Below, in pieces: positions 24,331 to 32,016 of a stretch of 34,136 nt of DNA. Location: assembly GCA_026126125.1 (NCBI GenBank), contig JAHCJW010000021.1, positions 1 to 34,136 of the forward strand. Direction: 5' to 3'. This DNA comes from Devosia sp. (GTDB taxonomy: Bacteria; Pseudomonadota; Alphaproteobacteria; Rhizobiales; Devosiaceae). The stretch's first letter is position 1, and the number at the start of each line of letters is the position of its first letter. Below the pieces are notes generated by a model that ran no database searches, was not told where the DNA came from, and saw nothing but the letters and a program-made list of their open reading frames with translations. The position numbers and the translations under genes were made by a program.

Positions 24331-24371
24331 CTGGTCAGGGGCAGCGCGCCCCGATGCGTGCGGCTTCGGTG

Positions 24372-25154
24372 TTAGTGGGGGAGCGTCTCCGGCAGCGGCC
24401 GCTCGCGCGTGGCGATTTCGCCGAGGCCGCGCAGCAACGCATGCACCGAGGAGACATCGGCGATGCGCATGCGGGCCGCCGTGCTGCCCGGCCCGAGCTT
24501 GATGCCGACCCCGCCAAGTTCCTGGGCGGCGCGAAACGCGTCCTCGTCGGTGCGATCGTCGCCGATAAAGATGGGAACGCGACCGGCGAAGGGCTCTTCC
24601 TGCATGAAGGCGCGCAGGGCACCGCCTTTGTCGAAGGCGGAAGGGCGGGCCTCGAGCACCATCTTGCCGGGCACGAGGGTAAAATCGGGGTGGTCGAAGA
24701 GCGCCTCTTCCATGGCGATGTGACAAGCGCGTTCAAGCTCGGGCGCCTGGCGGAAATGCAGCGCCACCGCGCCCTCCTTGGGCTCGATCAGCAGGTCCGG
24801 GTGGGCGGTGGCAAGCGGCTCGATGGCCTGAACGATTGCCTGCGCGGCGGCGATCAGGCCTTCGTCCAGCTGTTCCAGCGTCCCATCGGCGCGGCGGCGC
24901 TGAGAGCCGTGCGCGCCGGCGACCGGCAATTGCAGCGGCGAGAGGAAGCGGTCGATATCGGCAATCTCGCGGCCGGTGATGAGCGCGAACGCGTGGTCGA
25001 ATTCGTGCAGGATGCGATCAAGTTGCTCGGCAAGATCGGTGGGAACGTCGATGCTGTCGGGGGTTTCAGCGATTTCCACCAGCGTGCCGTCGAAATCGGT
25101 GAAGATGGCCAGCAGCGGCGAAACGCTGCCCGGCAGGAGGCCCGGTTCGGACAT
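24372..25154 (-). CDS. otsB: Trehalose-6-phosphate phosphatase
   Basis: This 260-residue HAD-fold phosphatase removes phosphate from trehalose 6-phosphate. HAD motif I is FTDFDGTLVEIAETP (D20, D22), motif II is in ALITGREIADIDRFL, and motif IV is FIGDDRTDEDAFRAA. The trehalose-phosphatase hallmark GAHGSQRR and the cap segment EPKEGAVALHFRQAP are also present. I chose the ATG at 25154, with AAGGGTCA upstream; the open frame continues 11 codons to a TTG that would overlap the predicted promoter's start site. It precedes otsA. A candidate EcfG stress promoter lies just upstream. Confidence 0.95.
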   Translation of the reverse strand: MSEPGLLPGSVSPLLAIFTDFDGTLVEIAETPDSIDVPTDLAEQLDRILHEFDHAFALITGREIADIDRFLSPLQLPVAGAHGSQRRRADGTLEQLDEGLIAAAQAIVQAIEPLATAHPDLLIEPKEGAVALHFRQAPELERACHIAMEEALFDHPDFTLVPGKMVLEARPSAFDKGGALRAFMQEEPFAGRVPIFIGDDRTDEDAFRAAQELGGVGIKLGPGSTAARMRIADVSSVHALLRGLGEIATRERPLPETLPH

Positions 25155-25190
25155 GATTGACCCTTGAATTGCTGGAACGTTACTCAAAAC

Positions 25191-25215
25191 AACGTCCGGG
25201 AGGGCAAATGGTTCG
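25191..25215 (-). promoter_or_regulatory. Candidate EcfG (general stress sigma factor) promoter of otsB
   Basis: Reading leftward, CGAAC (25215-25211), a 16-base spacer and CGTT (25194-25191) fit the alphaproteobacterial EcfG consensus GGAAC-N16/17-CGTT with one mismatch. The -10 lies about 37 bases before the otsB ATG, giving a short leader. Trehalose genes are frequent EcfG targets in this class, which supports the call. Not tested. Confidence 0.5.
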
Positions 25216-25379
25216 GCGGGGCATGGCTGGCATGAGCGCAGGACAGATGAATGGTTTGATCACGCATTCGTGAGCCGTTCATGGCGGGAGCGATATTGGT
25301 GGTTCGGCGTTATGCCCAACGGCGGTCACGCTCGTGTGATCGGGCTAACGCCGACAAGGCTGAAGAAAAGCACCTGACC

Positions 25380-25520
25380 ATGCTGAAAATCGCGCCCCAC
25401 CAGCTTTTTCTCGCGCTGTTGTTCACGATGGCGATGAGTTTCATCGTCCTGGCGGCCTCGTTCGCCGAGGCGCCACCCCTTTCCACCGACAATGAGACCG
25501 CCGATGTCCAGATCGATTAG
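25380..25520 (+). CDS. Small exported or membrane peptide, 46 aa
   Basis: The 46-codon frame from the ATG at 25380 gives a basic start (MLKIAPHQLF), a hydrophobic segment (about 9-27, LALLFTMAMSFIVLAASFA) and an acidic tail (STDNETADVQID). This is a signal-peptide or single-span pattern with a possible cleavage after FAEA. The ribosome site is weak (GAAGAAAAG). The open frame reaches back another 33 codons, but that part is Arg-rich and unlikely. It is divergent from otsB by 225 bp, which would let it share stress control (speculative). The function is unknown. Confidence 0.5.
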   Translation: MLKIAPHQLFLALLFTMAMSFIVLAASFAEAPPLSTDNETADVQID

Positions 25521-25653
25521 CGCCGCGCCGGCGGGTCTGGGCGCGCAATTGCTGTTGTGGAGCGCCATGCGCCTGCCACCCACGCCGGCGCCGCGCCCGG
25601 CCGGGGCGCCATTGCGCGGGCCGCTGAAATCGGTGCGCAAGGGCAAGGGCTGA
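25504..25653 (+). CDS. Possible 49-aa Pro/Arg-rich peptide overlapping the previous gene
   Basis: A 49-codon frame begins with an ATG inside the end of the 46-residue gene (17-bp overlap, different frame). It reads MSRSISAAPAGLGAQLLLWS and ends LRGPLKSVRKGKG. It stops exactly beside the converging deaminase stop (TGATCA). There is no clear ribosome site; coupling to the upstream ORF would be required. It may be a chance ORF or a frame-shifted remnant of a longer gene. Confidence 0.3.
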   Translation: MSRSISAAPAGLGAQLLLWSAMRLPPTPAPRPAGAPLRGPLKSVRKGKG

Positions 25654-26277
25654 TCAGGCCAGGGGAATGCCCTTCTGGCCCTTGTCGCGCTGATAGGTGG
25701 CCGACAGATCGGCATAGGCGCCGGCAATCTCGTCGATCCGCGCCAGCAGCTCTTCCTTGTGGGTGCGGTCGAGCGCCGCGACCATGGCCTGGATGCCGTG
25801 GCTGGTGAAAAAGGCATTGCTGCGATTATAGAGCGGCCGGTCGGGCGGGACGGTGCCGGTCTGGGGATCGGGCACGGCATAAATGGCCTGCAGGATCTGG
25901 ATGTCGTAGGGAATGGCGAAGCTGTCGCGGCTGTCTTCGTGGCTGAACAGATAATAGAAATTGTCAAAGCCCGACCAGGTGATGCCGGACAGGCAAAGCG
26001 AGCAGGGCTCGTGCGTGGTCAGGAACAGGCAATCGCTGGGCGCCGGGCGCCCCTCAGCCGGCAGTTCATAGAACCGCTTGATGGCGTGCATCTCGCCATG
26101 CCAGAGCGGGTTTTCGGTTTCGTTATTGGTTTCCGCGATCACCACCGACAGATCCGCCTTGCGCAGGATGGCGGCGCCGAAAAGCTTGTTGCCGGCAGCG
26201 ACGCCGCGCGCGGTCTTGGGAATGATGTCGTGTTCGATGACGTCGAGCAGGCGGGAAATGAAGGTGGCGATTTCCAA
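25654..26277 (-). CDS. Nucleoside/purine deaminase family protein
   Basis: This 207-residue zinc-dependent deaminase of the cytidine/guanine deaminase superfamily has H60 and E62 in LWHGEMHAIKRF and C92/C95 in THEPCSLCLSG, the full zinc site and catalytic Glu. The motif is HGE rather than the commoner HAE, as in some cytosine-deaminase-like members. The protein is longer than typical guanine deaminases (about 150), with an extra C-terminal region (about 120-207). The start is TTG, with AGGAG about 12 bases upstream, 3 bases after the stop of the YbaY/META gene. The neighbourhood suggests a purine base or an intermediate as substrate, but this is inference. Confidence 0.85.
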   Translation of the reverse strand: MEIATFISRLLDVIEHDIIPKTARGVAAGNKLFGAAILRKADLSVVIAETNNETENPLWHGEMHAIKRFYELPAEGRPAPSDCLFLTTHEPCSLCLSGITWSGFDNFYYLFSHEDSRDSFAIPYDIQILQAIYAVPDPQTGTVPPDRPLYNRSNAFFTSHGIQAMVAALDRTHKEELLARIDEIAGAYADLSATYQRDKGQKGIPLA

Positions 26278-26280
26278 GGT

Positions 26281-27042
26281 CTAGTTCTCCTGACGCACGA
26301 GACCGACAAGCGGTATGCCTGCCGGATCGAGCAGGCGCAGGCTGGTATCATCGAGCTCGAAGCCGGCGACGGCGGCGAGAGCGGCGAAATAGGCGCTTTC
26401 CTGCGCCATCATCGGGTCGGCACAGGCCATTCTGGTGGCGGCCGCCGGCCCGAATATCAGTTTGCTGGCGAGCACGGTCGCTTCGGTGACGTAATTGTTG
26501 CAGCCGCCGCTGCCGCTGGCGCGCAGATCGGAGGCAATGGACAGGGTTATCGGCCGGGTGCCGCTCACCACCGGCTTGCCGCCAATGCTGGTGACGCGCC
26601 AGACCGTATCGAGCAGCGCGGGGTTGGGGGCGGGCGGCGTTGGGTCCACGGGTTTTTGCGCCTGTCTTGTCACGAGAATGGAAACCGGTTTGGGGCGGGA
26701 TACATCGACCGGAACGGCTTCAGCGCTGCGAAACAGCACCTGGCCATTGAGCTTGATTTCGGCGACGAGGCCGAATGCGCCCCCGAGCGCCGCGACATCG
26801 GAGTGGATATTGAGCGTGAAGGCGATCGGCACCTGGCCGCGCGCGGTGACGCTGGCGCCGGCGCCCACCACCGGGCGGCCGCCGGGCAGGGTGACGAGGC
26901 CGACATGCAGCGTCGCCCCGGAAGGCAGCGCCATGCGCTCGCGATAATAGACCTCGCCGGTCAGGGTCAGCGGCGCGGCAAGCGCCGGCGCCGCGAGGAG
27001 AAGGCAGGCGGCAAGAATCCGGACAAGCCGTGAGAACACCAT
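26281..27042 (-). CDS. Exported YbaY + META domain protein
   Basis: This 253-residue protein has a signal peptide (about 1-23, LVRILAACLLLAAPALA-AP), a YbaY-like beta domain (about 25-115, LTLTGEVYYRERMALPSGA) and a META/HslJ-like domain (about 140-250) with the typical GSGGCNNYVTEATV. No lipobox cysteine follows the signal, so it is probably soluble in the periplasm rather than lipid-anchored. HslJ relatives are linked to stress and antibiotic tolerance; the exact role is unknown. I chose the ATG at 27042, with GGAGGAA upstream; another in-frame ATG four codons before lies within that ribosome site. It is 84 bp downstream of allA. Confidence 0.87.
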   Translation of the reverse strand: MVFSRLVRILAACLLLAAPALAAPLTLTGEVYYRERMALPSGATLHVGLVTLPGGRPVVGAGASVTARGQVPIAFTLNIHSDVAALGGAFGLVAEIKLNGQVLFRSAEAVPVDVSRPKPVSILVTRQAQKPVDPTPPAPNPALLDTVWRVTSIGGKPVVSGTRPITLSIASDLRASGSGGCNNYVTEATVLASKLIFGPAAATRMACADPMMAQESAYFAALAAVAGFELDDTSLRLLDPAGIPLVGLVRQEN

Positions 27043-27126
27043 GATTTCCTCCATTGCCTGGGCATCGGCAGGGTCGCAAGCGTAGAGCAAAGCCAGACCC
27101 GTTGCGAGCGCAGGCTCGGGATAGGG

Positions 27127-27627
27127 TTACGATCGGGCCTCGATGCGCCAGGGCGTCTCGAACAGATGTTCCTCAAGGTTATTGCCCTCGCCGCCGCGGT
27201 CGACCACGAGAAAGTCGCTTTCGCGCTCCAGCGGGGTAAGAACGCCATGCCAGACATTCATAGCGATGTTCACCCCCTGATCAGGGGCGGGCCGAAATGC
27301 TCTGAGGCGCACCGGCACGCCACTCGCGTCCTCGGCGACGATGACGAGCCAGGATGCGGCCGAGAGCGGGTAGAACGCCTGGCTACCCAGCGGGTGGCGC
27401 TCGACCAGTTTCAGTTCCAGCGGCAGCGCATAGGGCTGGCCGCGGAAAATCGAAATCAGGGGCCTGGCATGCACCCCACCCAACTCGACACGCGCCAGAT
27501 CGTGGAAGCGCTCGGTCTTGCCGGCATTGATCGGATAATGCTGGGCGCCCTTGGTGTCGATGACCTGGCCGAAGGGAGCGAAAGCTGCCGCCGTCAGCGG
27601 CTCGATGGTGATGATCGGATCGCTCAT
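27127..27627 (-). CDS. allA: Ureidoglycolate lyase
   Basis: This 166-residue ureidoglycolate lyase of the AllA family splits (S)-ureidoglycolate into glyoxylate and urea, the last step of ureide breakdown. Family segments are IEPLTAAAFAPFGQVID (8-24), the FHDLARVELGG region, ISIFRGQPYALPLELKLVERHPLG minus its ends (59-81), QAFYPLSAASWLVIVA (83-98), and GVNIAMNVWHGVLTPLE (118-134), with the conserved Trp-His. It starts 3 bases after the allE stop, has no ribosome site of its own, and is likely coupled to allE. Confidence 0.95.
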   Translation of the reverse strand: MSDPIITIEPLTAAAFAPFGQVIDTKGAQHYPINAGKTERFHDLARVELGGVHARPLISIFRGQPYALPLELKLVERHPLGSQAFYPLSAASWLVIVAEDASGVPVRLRAFRPAPDQGVNIAMNVWHGVLTPLERESDFLVVDRGGEGNNLEEHLFETPWRIEARS

Positions 27628-27630
27628 GGC

Positions 27631-28449
27631 TCAGAACGGCAATTTGGCGTGGCGGTTGACGTCCTTATAGAGCAGGTAGCGGAAGCGCTCCGGCCCGGCA
27701 TAACAGGCCTGCGGGCAGAAGGCGCGCAGCCACATGAAATCGCCCGGCTCGACCTCGACCCAATCGCGATTGAGCCGATAGACCGCCTTGCCTTCCAGGA
27801 CATAGAGCCCATGCTCCATGACGTGGGTTTCCTCGAACGGAATGACGGCGCCGGGCTGGAGCGTGACGATGTTGACATGCATGTCGTGCCTCAGATCAGT
27901 CGGCTCGACGAAGCGTGTGGTGCCCCAGGTCTCCCTTGTGTCGGGCATCCAGCGGATCGGCTCGTCCTGCTCATTGGTGACGAAGGCGGGGGGGATATCT
28001 ATGGCATCGACCGGTTCATAGCGCTTGCGCACCCAATGGAAGCGGGCGGGCGCGGTGGTGCGGTTGACAAGGCTCCAGCGGCAGCCCGGCGGCAGGAAGG
28101 CGTAGCCGCCATCGCGCAGCGTATGCGCCGTGCCTTCGACGGTCACCGTCACCTGGCCTTCGACCACGAAAAGGACGCCTTCGGCTTCCGGGTTCGGTTC
28201 CGGCCGCTCGCTGCCGCCGCCGGGGGCCACTTCCACCACATATTGCGAGAAGGTCTCGGCAAACCCGCTCATCGGCCGGGCGATGACCCAGAGCCGGGTG
28301 TCACGCCAATGCGGCAGGTAGGAGGTGACGATGTCGCGCATTACCCCGCGCGGAATGAAGGCGTAGGCCTCGGTGAACACGGCGCGGCCGGTGTGGAGGC
28401 TCATCTGCGAGGGCAGGCCGGCAAAGGGGGAGGCGTAGGTGGTGGTCAT
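27631..28449 (-). CDS. allE: (S)-ureidoglycine aminohydrolase, bicupin
   Basis: This 272-residue two-cupin protein of the AllE/UGlyAH family releases ammonia from (S)-ureidoglycine to give (S)-ureidoglycolate, the AllA substrate. The N-terminal cupin (about 60-130) has VLFVVEGQVTVTVEG. The C-terminal cupin (about 195-260) has VIPFEETHVMEHGLYVLEGK, with the Glu/His residues that bind the Mn ion. The conserved start YASPFAGLPSQ...TGRAVFTEAYAFIPRGVMRDIVTS is present. It is the first gene of a leftward allE-allA pair, separated from puuE-uraD by 170 bp. Confidence 0.95.
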   Translation of the reverse strand: MTTTYASPFAGLPSQMSLHTGRAVFTEAYAFIPRGVMRDIVTSYLPHWRDTRLWVIARPMSGFAETFSQYVVEVAPGGGSERPEPNPEAEGVLFVVEGQVTVTVEGTAHTLRDGGYAFLPPGCRWSLVNRTTAPARFHWVRKRYEPVDAIDIPPAFVTNEQDEPIRWMPDTRETWGTTRFVEPTDLRHDMHVNIVTLQPGAVIPFEETHVMEHGLYVLEGKAVYRLNRDWVEVEPGDFMWLRAFCPQACYAGPERFRYLLYKDVNRHAKLPF

Positions 28450-28566
28450 CGGTCGGTTCGCTGATAATGCTGCTTTTCGACACTAGAGCCATCTCACCCG
28501 GGAGGCCAAGGCCTCAATGTTGAATTTCTTCCCCGTGCCGATCCGTCGGTCGAGCCCGATGGCCTG

Positions 28567-28589
28567 ACGCATCGCCAGCGGCGATGCGT
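28567..28589. other. 10-bp hairpin between puuE-uraD and allE
   Basis: ACGCATCGCC (28567-28576) pairs with GGCGATGCGT (28580-28589) over a 3-base loop. It is about 30 bases after the puuE-uraD stop and has no T run on either strand. It may act in transcript stability, or as a site within the allE promoter region. Confidence 0.5.
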
Positions 28590-28619
28590 GTTCTGGCCGA
28601 TGCTCGCCTTGGGATCATC

Positions 28620-30041
28620 CTAGGCCAATAGGGCCTTGAGACGCAGCAGGGCGATGCGCTCGACCTGGGCGCAGGCAGTGGCGAATTCTTCTTCGGCGCC
28701 GTTGTTCACCCGCGTCTCGAAGGCCTGCAAAATGCCGGCCTTGCTGTGGTCGCGCACGGCGATGATGAAGGGGAAGCCGAATTTTTCCACATAGGCGGTG
28801 TTAAGCGTGGTGAAGCGCTCGCGCTCGGCATCGGTAAGGGCGTCGAGCCCGGCCGAGGCCTGTTCGGCGGTGGAGTCGGCGGTCAGGCGCTTTGCCGCCG
28901 CCAGCTTGCCGGCGAGGTCGGGGTGGGCGCGCAGCACGCCCAGGCGCTCCTGCTGGCTCGCCATGCGGAACTGGCAGCGTAGGGCGAAATGCAGGCCAAT
29001 GGCGGTGTCATTGGCCGGCGCCAGCTCGCCTTCCCAGGCGCGTTCGGCGATCCAGGCGGAATGCTCGAAGATCGAGCCGTATCGGGCAACGAACTCATCC
29101 CGATCAAGCTGGCTGGGCACGGTTTCGGGAGCGATATAGGGGTGCTCCTTCGTCCAATGCCGGGCGATTTCGAGGCGGGTGGGCACCCAGACCTTGTCGA
29201 AGCCTTTGAGATAATCGACAAATTTCCTGAGGCCCTGGAAGCGGCCCGGCTGCCCGACCAGGCGGCAATGCAGGCCCAGCGACATCATCTTGGGGCTGCC
29301 GGCCTGCCCCTCGGCATAGAGACAGTCGAAACTGTCTTTCAGGAACTGAAAATACTCCTCGCCGGTGTCGAAGCCCGGGCCGGTGACGAAGCGCATGTCG
29401 TTCGTCGAAAGCGAGTAGGGAATGATCAGTTGCGGCCGGCCATTGATCCGTTTCCAATAGGGCAGGTCGTCGTCATAGGTGTCGGAGATATAGGCGAAGC
29501 CGCCGTGATCGGCGACGAGGTCGATGGTGTTGAGCGAGGAGCGGCCCGTGTACCAGCCAAGCGGGCGGCTGCCGGTGGCGATGGTGTGCAGGCGCACTGC
29601 CTCGGCGATCTGGGCGCTCTCCTCCTCGGGCGACATGTCCTTGTGCTGGACCCATTTGAGGCCATGGCTGGCGATTTCCCAGCCGGCTTCCTGCATGGCT
29701 GCCAGTTGGGCCGGGGCGCGCATCAGCGCGGTGGCGACGCCATAGACGGTGACGGGCAGGCCGGCTTCGGTGAACAGGCGATGCAGCCGCCAGAAACCGG
29801 CGCGGGCGCCATATTCATACATGCTTTCCACATTGGCGTGGCGCTGGCCGGGCCAGGGGGCGGCGCCCAGCACGTCGACAAGGAAGGCCTCGGAAGCGGC
29901 GTCGCCATGCAGGATATTGTTCTCCCCGCCTTCTTCGTAGTTGAGAACGAATTGCACGGCGACATGGGCTCCGCCGGGCCAATTGACACGAGGCGGGGTC
30001 TGGCCGTAGCCGTGCATGTCGCGGGGATAGCGGATCATCAT
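28620..30041 (-). CDS. puuE: Fused allantoinase (PuuE) and OHCU decarboxylase (UraD)
   Basis: This 473-residue protein joins two steps of urate breakdown. Residues 1-300 are a PuuE-type allantoinase with a polysaccharide-deacetylase fold: NWPGGAHVAVQFVLNYEEGGE, EIASHGLKW, GWYTGRSSLNT, and LGLHCRLVGQPGR. Residues about 312-473 are UraD, which decarboxylates OHCU to (S)-allantoin. It has the catalytic H327 in YGSIFEHSAWIAERAW, LRAHPDLAGKLA, and LNTAYVEKFGFPFIIAVRD. Both parts look complete. The order is reversed with respect to the pathway, since UraD acts first. Two adjacent ATGs (30041, 30038) are possible starts; the open frame upstream is unrelated in character. It is divergent from uraH by 151 bp. 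Such fusions are known elsewhere in bacteria. Confidence 0.95.
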   Translation of the reverse strand: MMIRYPRDMHGYGQTPPRVNWPGGAHVAVQFVLNYEEGGENNILHGDAASEAFLVDVLGAAPWPGQRHANVESMYEYGARAGFWRLHRLFTEAGLPVTVYGVATALMRAPAQLAAMQEAGWEIASHGLKWVQHKDMSPEEESAQIAEAVRLHTIATGSRPLGWYTGRSSLNTIDLVADHGGFAYISDTYDDDLPYWKRINGRPQLIIPYSLSTNDMRFVTGPGFDTGEEYFQFLKDSFDCLYAEGQAGSPKMMSLGLHCRLVGQPGRFQGLRKFVDYLKGFDKVWVPTRLEIARHWTKEHPYIAPETVPSQLDRDEFVARYGSIFEHSAWIAERAWEGELAPANDTAIGLHFALRCQFRMASQQERLGVLRAHPDLAGKLAAAKRLTADSTAEQASAGLDALTDAERERFTTLNTAYVEKFGFPFIIAVRDHSKAGILQAFETRVNNGAEEEFATACAQVERIALLRLKALLA

Positions 30042-30105
30042 TGTGTCTCTCGTCGTCAAGTCGGCGGAAGTGTAGCGTTGTGGCCGGCGCAGGCAAGATG
30101 CACAA

Positions 30106-30118
30106 AAGTGGACCACTT
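30106..30118. promoter_or_regulatory. Candidate operator between puuE-uraD and uraH
   Basis: AAGTGG-A-CCACTT is a perfect 6-bp palindrome around one base in the 151-bp divergent region, followed by an A/T-rich stretch (GGTAAAAAATTTG). GTGG/CCAC palindromes of this size are typical of GntR-family (FCD) repressors, which often control purine and ureide genes. Its central position would allow control of both arms. No regulator gene is in the window. Confidence 0.45.
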
Positions 30119-30192
30119 GGTAAAAAATTTGCATTGCGCCCGTCCGGCGATGCGATAGTCTCACCTTCGGGGAACGATCTAGGAGCAGCATA

Positions 30193-30546
30193 ATGGCGGG
30201 AGGACGCCTTACGACGCATGTTCTGGACACCATGGCCGGAAAGCCGGCGCGTGGTATGCGGCTGGAGCTGCATTTTGTCCATGGCGACCACACCCATCAT
30301 TTGGTCGACAGCTATACCAATGCCGATGGGCGGGTGGATCAGCCGCTGCTGGCGGATGACCAGTTTCAGCAGGGCGAATTCGAAATCCGCTTTCATGTCG
30401 GGCAATATTTCGAGCGGCTGGGCGTGGAGATCGAAACCCCGTTTCTCGATGTGGTGCCGATTCGTTTCATCATTTCCGAAGACAAGCACTATCACGTGCC
30501 GCTTTTGGTGAGCCCTTTCGCCTATTCCACCTATCGGGGGAGCTGA
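30193..30546 (+). CDS. uraH: 5-hydroxyisourate hydrolase
   Basis: This 117-residue transthyretin-like hydrolase converts 5-hydroxyisourate to OHCU, the UraD substrate. Hallmarks are the N-terminal LTTHVLDTMAGKPARGM (H9), the Arg in TNADGRV (R47), HYHVPLLVSPFAYSTYRGS (H99, H101) and the signature C-terminal YRGS. No signal peptide, so it is cytosolic. The start has AGGAGCAGC as ribosome site. It ends 3 bases before the xdhA ATG and heads the rightward uraH-xdhA-xdhB unit. Confidence 0.97.
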   Translation: MAGGRLTTHVLDTMAGKPARGMRLELHFVHGDHTHHLVDSYTNADGRVDQPLLADDQFQQGEFEIRFHVGQYFERLGVEIETPFLDVVPIRFIISEDKHYHVPLLVSPFAYSTYRGS

Positions 30547-30549
30547 GCA

Positions 30550-32016
30550 ATGGTGGAGATTTCCAACGCCATACGGTTTCTGCTCAATGGCGAGGAGATC
30601 GTCCTCACCGAGGTGGCGCCGGACCTGACCTTGCTGGACTGGCTGCGGCTGGAGCGGCGCCTGCGCGGCTCCAAGGAAGGCTGCGCCGAGGGCGATTGCG
30701 GCGCCTGCACGGTGCTGGTTGGCAAGCTGCTCGGCGACGAGATCGTCTATGACAGCGTCACCGCCTGCATTCGCTTCGTCGCCAGCCTCCACGGCACGCA
30801 TGTGGTGACCATCGAACATCTGCGCGGCGAGAACGGGGTGCTGCATCCGGTGCAGCAGGCCATGGTCGACCATCATGGCAGCCAATGCGGCTTCTGCACG
30901 CCCGGCTTCGTCATGAGCCTTTATGGTCTGTGGATGCGCGATCCCAATCCCTCGCGCCCCGCCATCGAAAAGGCGCTGCAGGGCAATCTCTGCCGCTGCA
31001 CCGGCTATGCGCCGATCATTCGCGCCGCCGAGGCGATGTCGCGTTACGGGCAGCCGCAGGGCGATCCGCTCTGGGCCGAACGCATCGCCGTCACAGAAGC
31101 GATCAAGGCCATGCATGACGGGCGGCGCGTCGAGCTCGGTGTGGGCGAGAACCAGATCATCATTCCGGCCAGCCTCGATGATTTTGCCGCCATTTACGAG
31201 GCGAATCCCGAGGCGCGGATCGTCGCCGGCTCGACCGATGTCGGGCTGTGGGTGACAAAATTCATGCGCCGCATCGGCCCGGTGATCTTTATCGGGCACC
31301 TGCAGGAGCTGAAACGCATCGCCGAAAACGACAGCGAAGTGCGCTTCTATGCCGGGGTGACCTATTCGGAAGCGCTGCCGGTGATCGCGGCGAATTTTCC
31401 GCAGCTTCTGCCGCTGTGGAACCGTTTCGCCGGCGAGCAGGTGCGCAATATGGGCACGATCGGCGGCAATATCGCCAATGGCTCGCCTATCGGCGACACG
31501 CCGCCGCCCTTTATCGCACTGGGGGCCAGGCTGCATTTGCGGCGCGGCGAGCATCGGCGCGAGATCAAGCTCGAAGAGTTCTTCGTCGATTATGGCAAGC
31601 AGGATCGCCAGAAGGGCGAGTTCGTCGAAAGCGTGACCCTGCCGCTGCTGCCCTCGGGCGAGCATTTCGCCACCTACAAGATTTCCAAGCGCCGCGAGGA
31701 GGATATCTCGGCGCTGTGCGGCGCGTTCCGGATCTTCGTCAACGATACGGGCACGGTCGGGATGGCGCGCATCGCCTTTGGCGGCATGGCGGCGACGCCC
31801 AAGCGGGCGAAAACCGTCGAGGCGGCATTGATCGGCAAGCCCTGGACGCTGGAAACGGTGGAAGCGGTGCTGCCGGCTTTCGCCGAGGATTTCCAGCCGA
31901 TCAGCGATATGCGGGCGAGCAAGGAATATCGCCTGCTGGCGGCGCAGAACCTGCTCAAGCGGTTTTTCCTCGAAACCCAGGGTCAGGGCGAACGGCTCAA
32001 ACGAGAGGTGGCGTGA
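30550..32016 (+). CDS. xdhA: Xanthine dehydrogenase small subunit (Fe-S/FAD)
   Basis: This 488-residue XdhA carries both iron-sulfur clusters and FAD and passes electrons from the molybdenum subunit to NAD+. The N-terminal plant-type 2Fe-2S site is C45, C50, C53 and C73 (GCAEGDCGACTV). The second cluster is C113, C116, C148 and C150 (CGFCTPGF and GNLCRCTGY). The FAD domain (about 195-370) has IVAGSTDVGLWV and MGTIGGNIANGSPIGDTPP, and the CO-dehydrogenase-like C-terminal domain follows. The length is typical. The stop overlaps the start of a 37-codon ORF (TGATG), and xdhB follows. Confidence 0.97.
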   Translation: MVEISNAIRFLLNGEEIVLTEVAPDLTLLDWLRLERRLRGSKEGCAEGDCGACTVLVGKLLGDEIVYDSVTACIRFVASLHGTHVVTIEHLRGENGVLHPVQQAMVDHHGSQCGFCTPGFVMSLYGLWMRDPNPSRPAIEKALQGNLCRCTGYAPIIRAAEAMSRYGQPQGDPLWAERIAVTEAIKAMHDGRRVELGVGENQIIIPASLDDFAAIYEANPEARIVAGSTDVGLWVTKFMRRIGPVIFIGHLQELKRIAENDSEVRFYAGVTYSEALPVIAANFPQLLPLWNRFAGEQVRNMGTIGGNIANGSPIGDTPPPFIALGARLHLRRGEHRREIKLEEFFVDYGKQDRQKGEFVESVTLPLLPSGEHFATYKISKRREEDISALCGAFRIFVNDTGTVGMARIAFGGMAATPKRAKTVEAALIGKPWTLETVEAVLPAFAEDFQPISDMRASKEYRLLAAQNLLKRFFLETQGQGERLKREVA

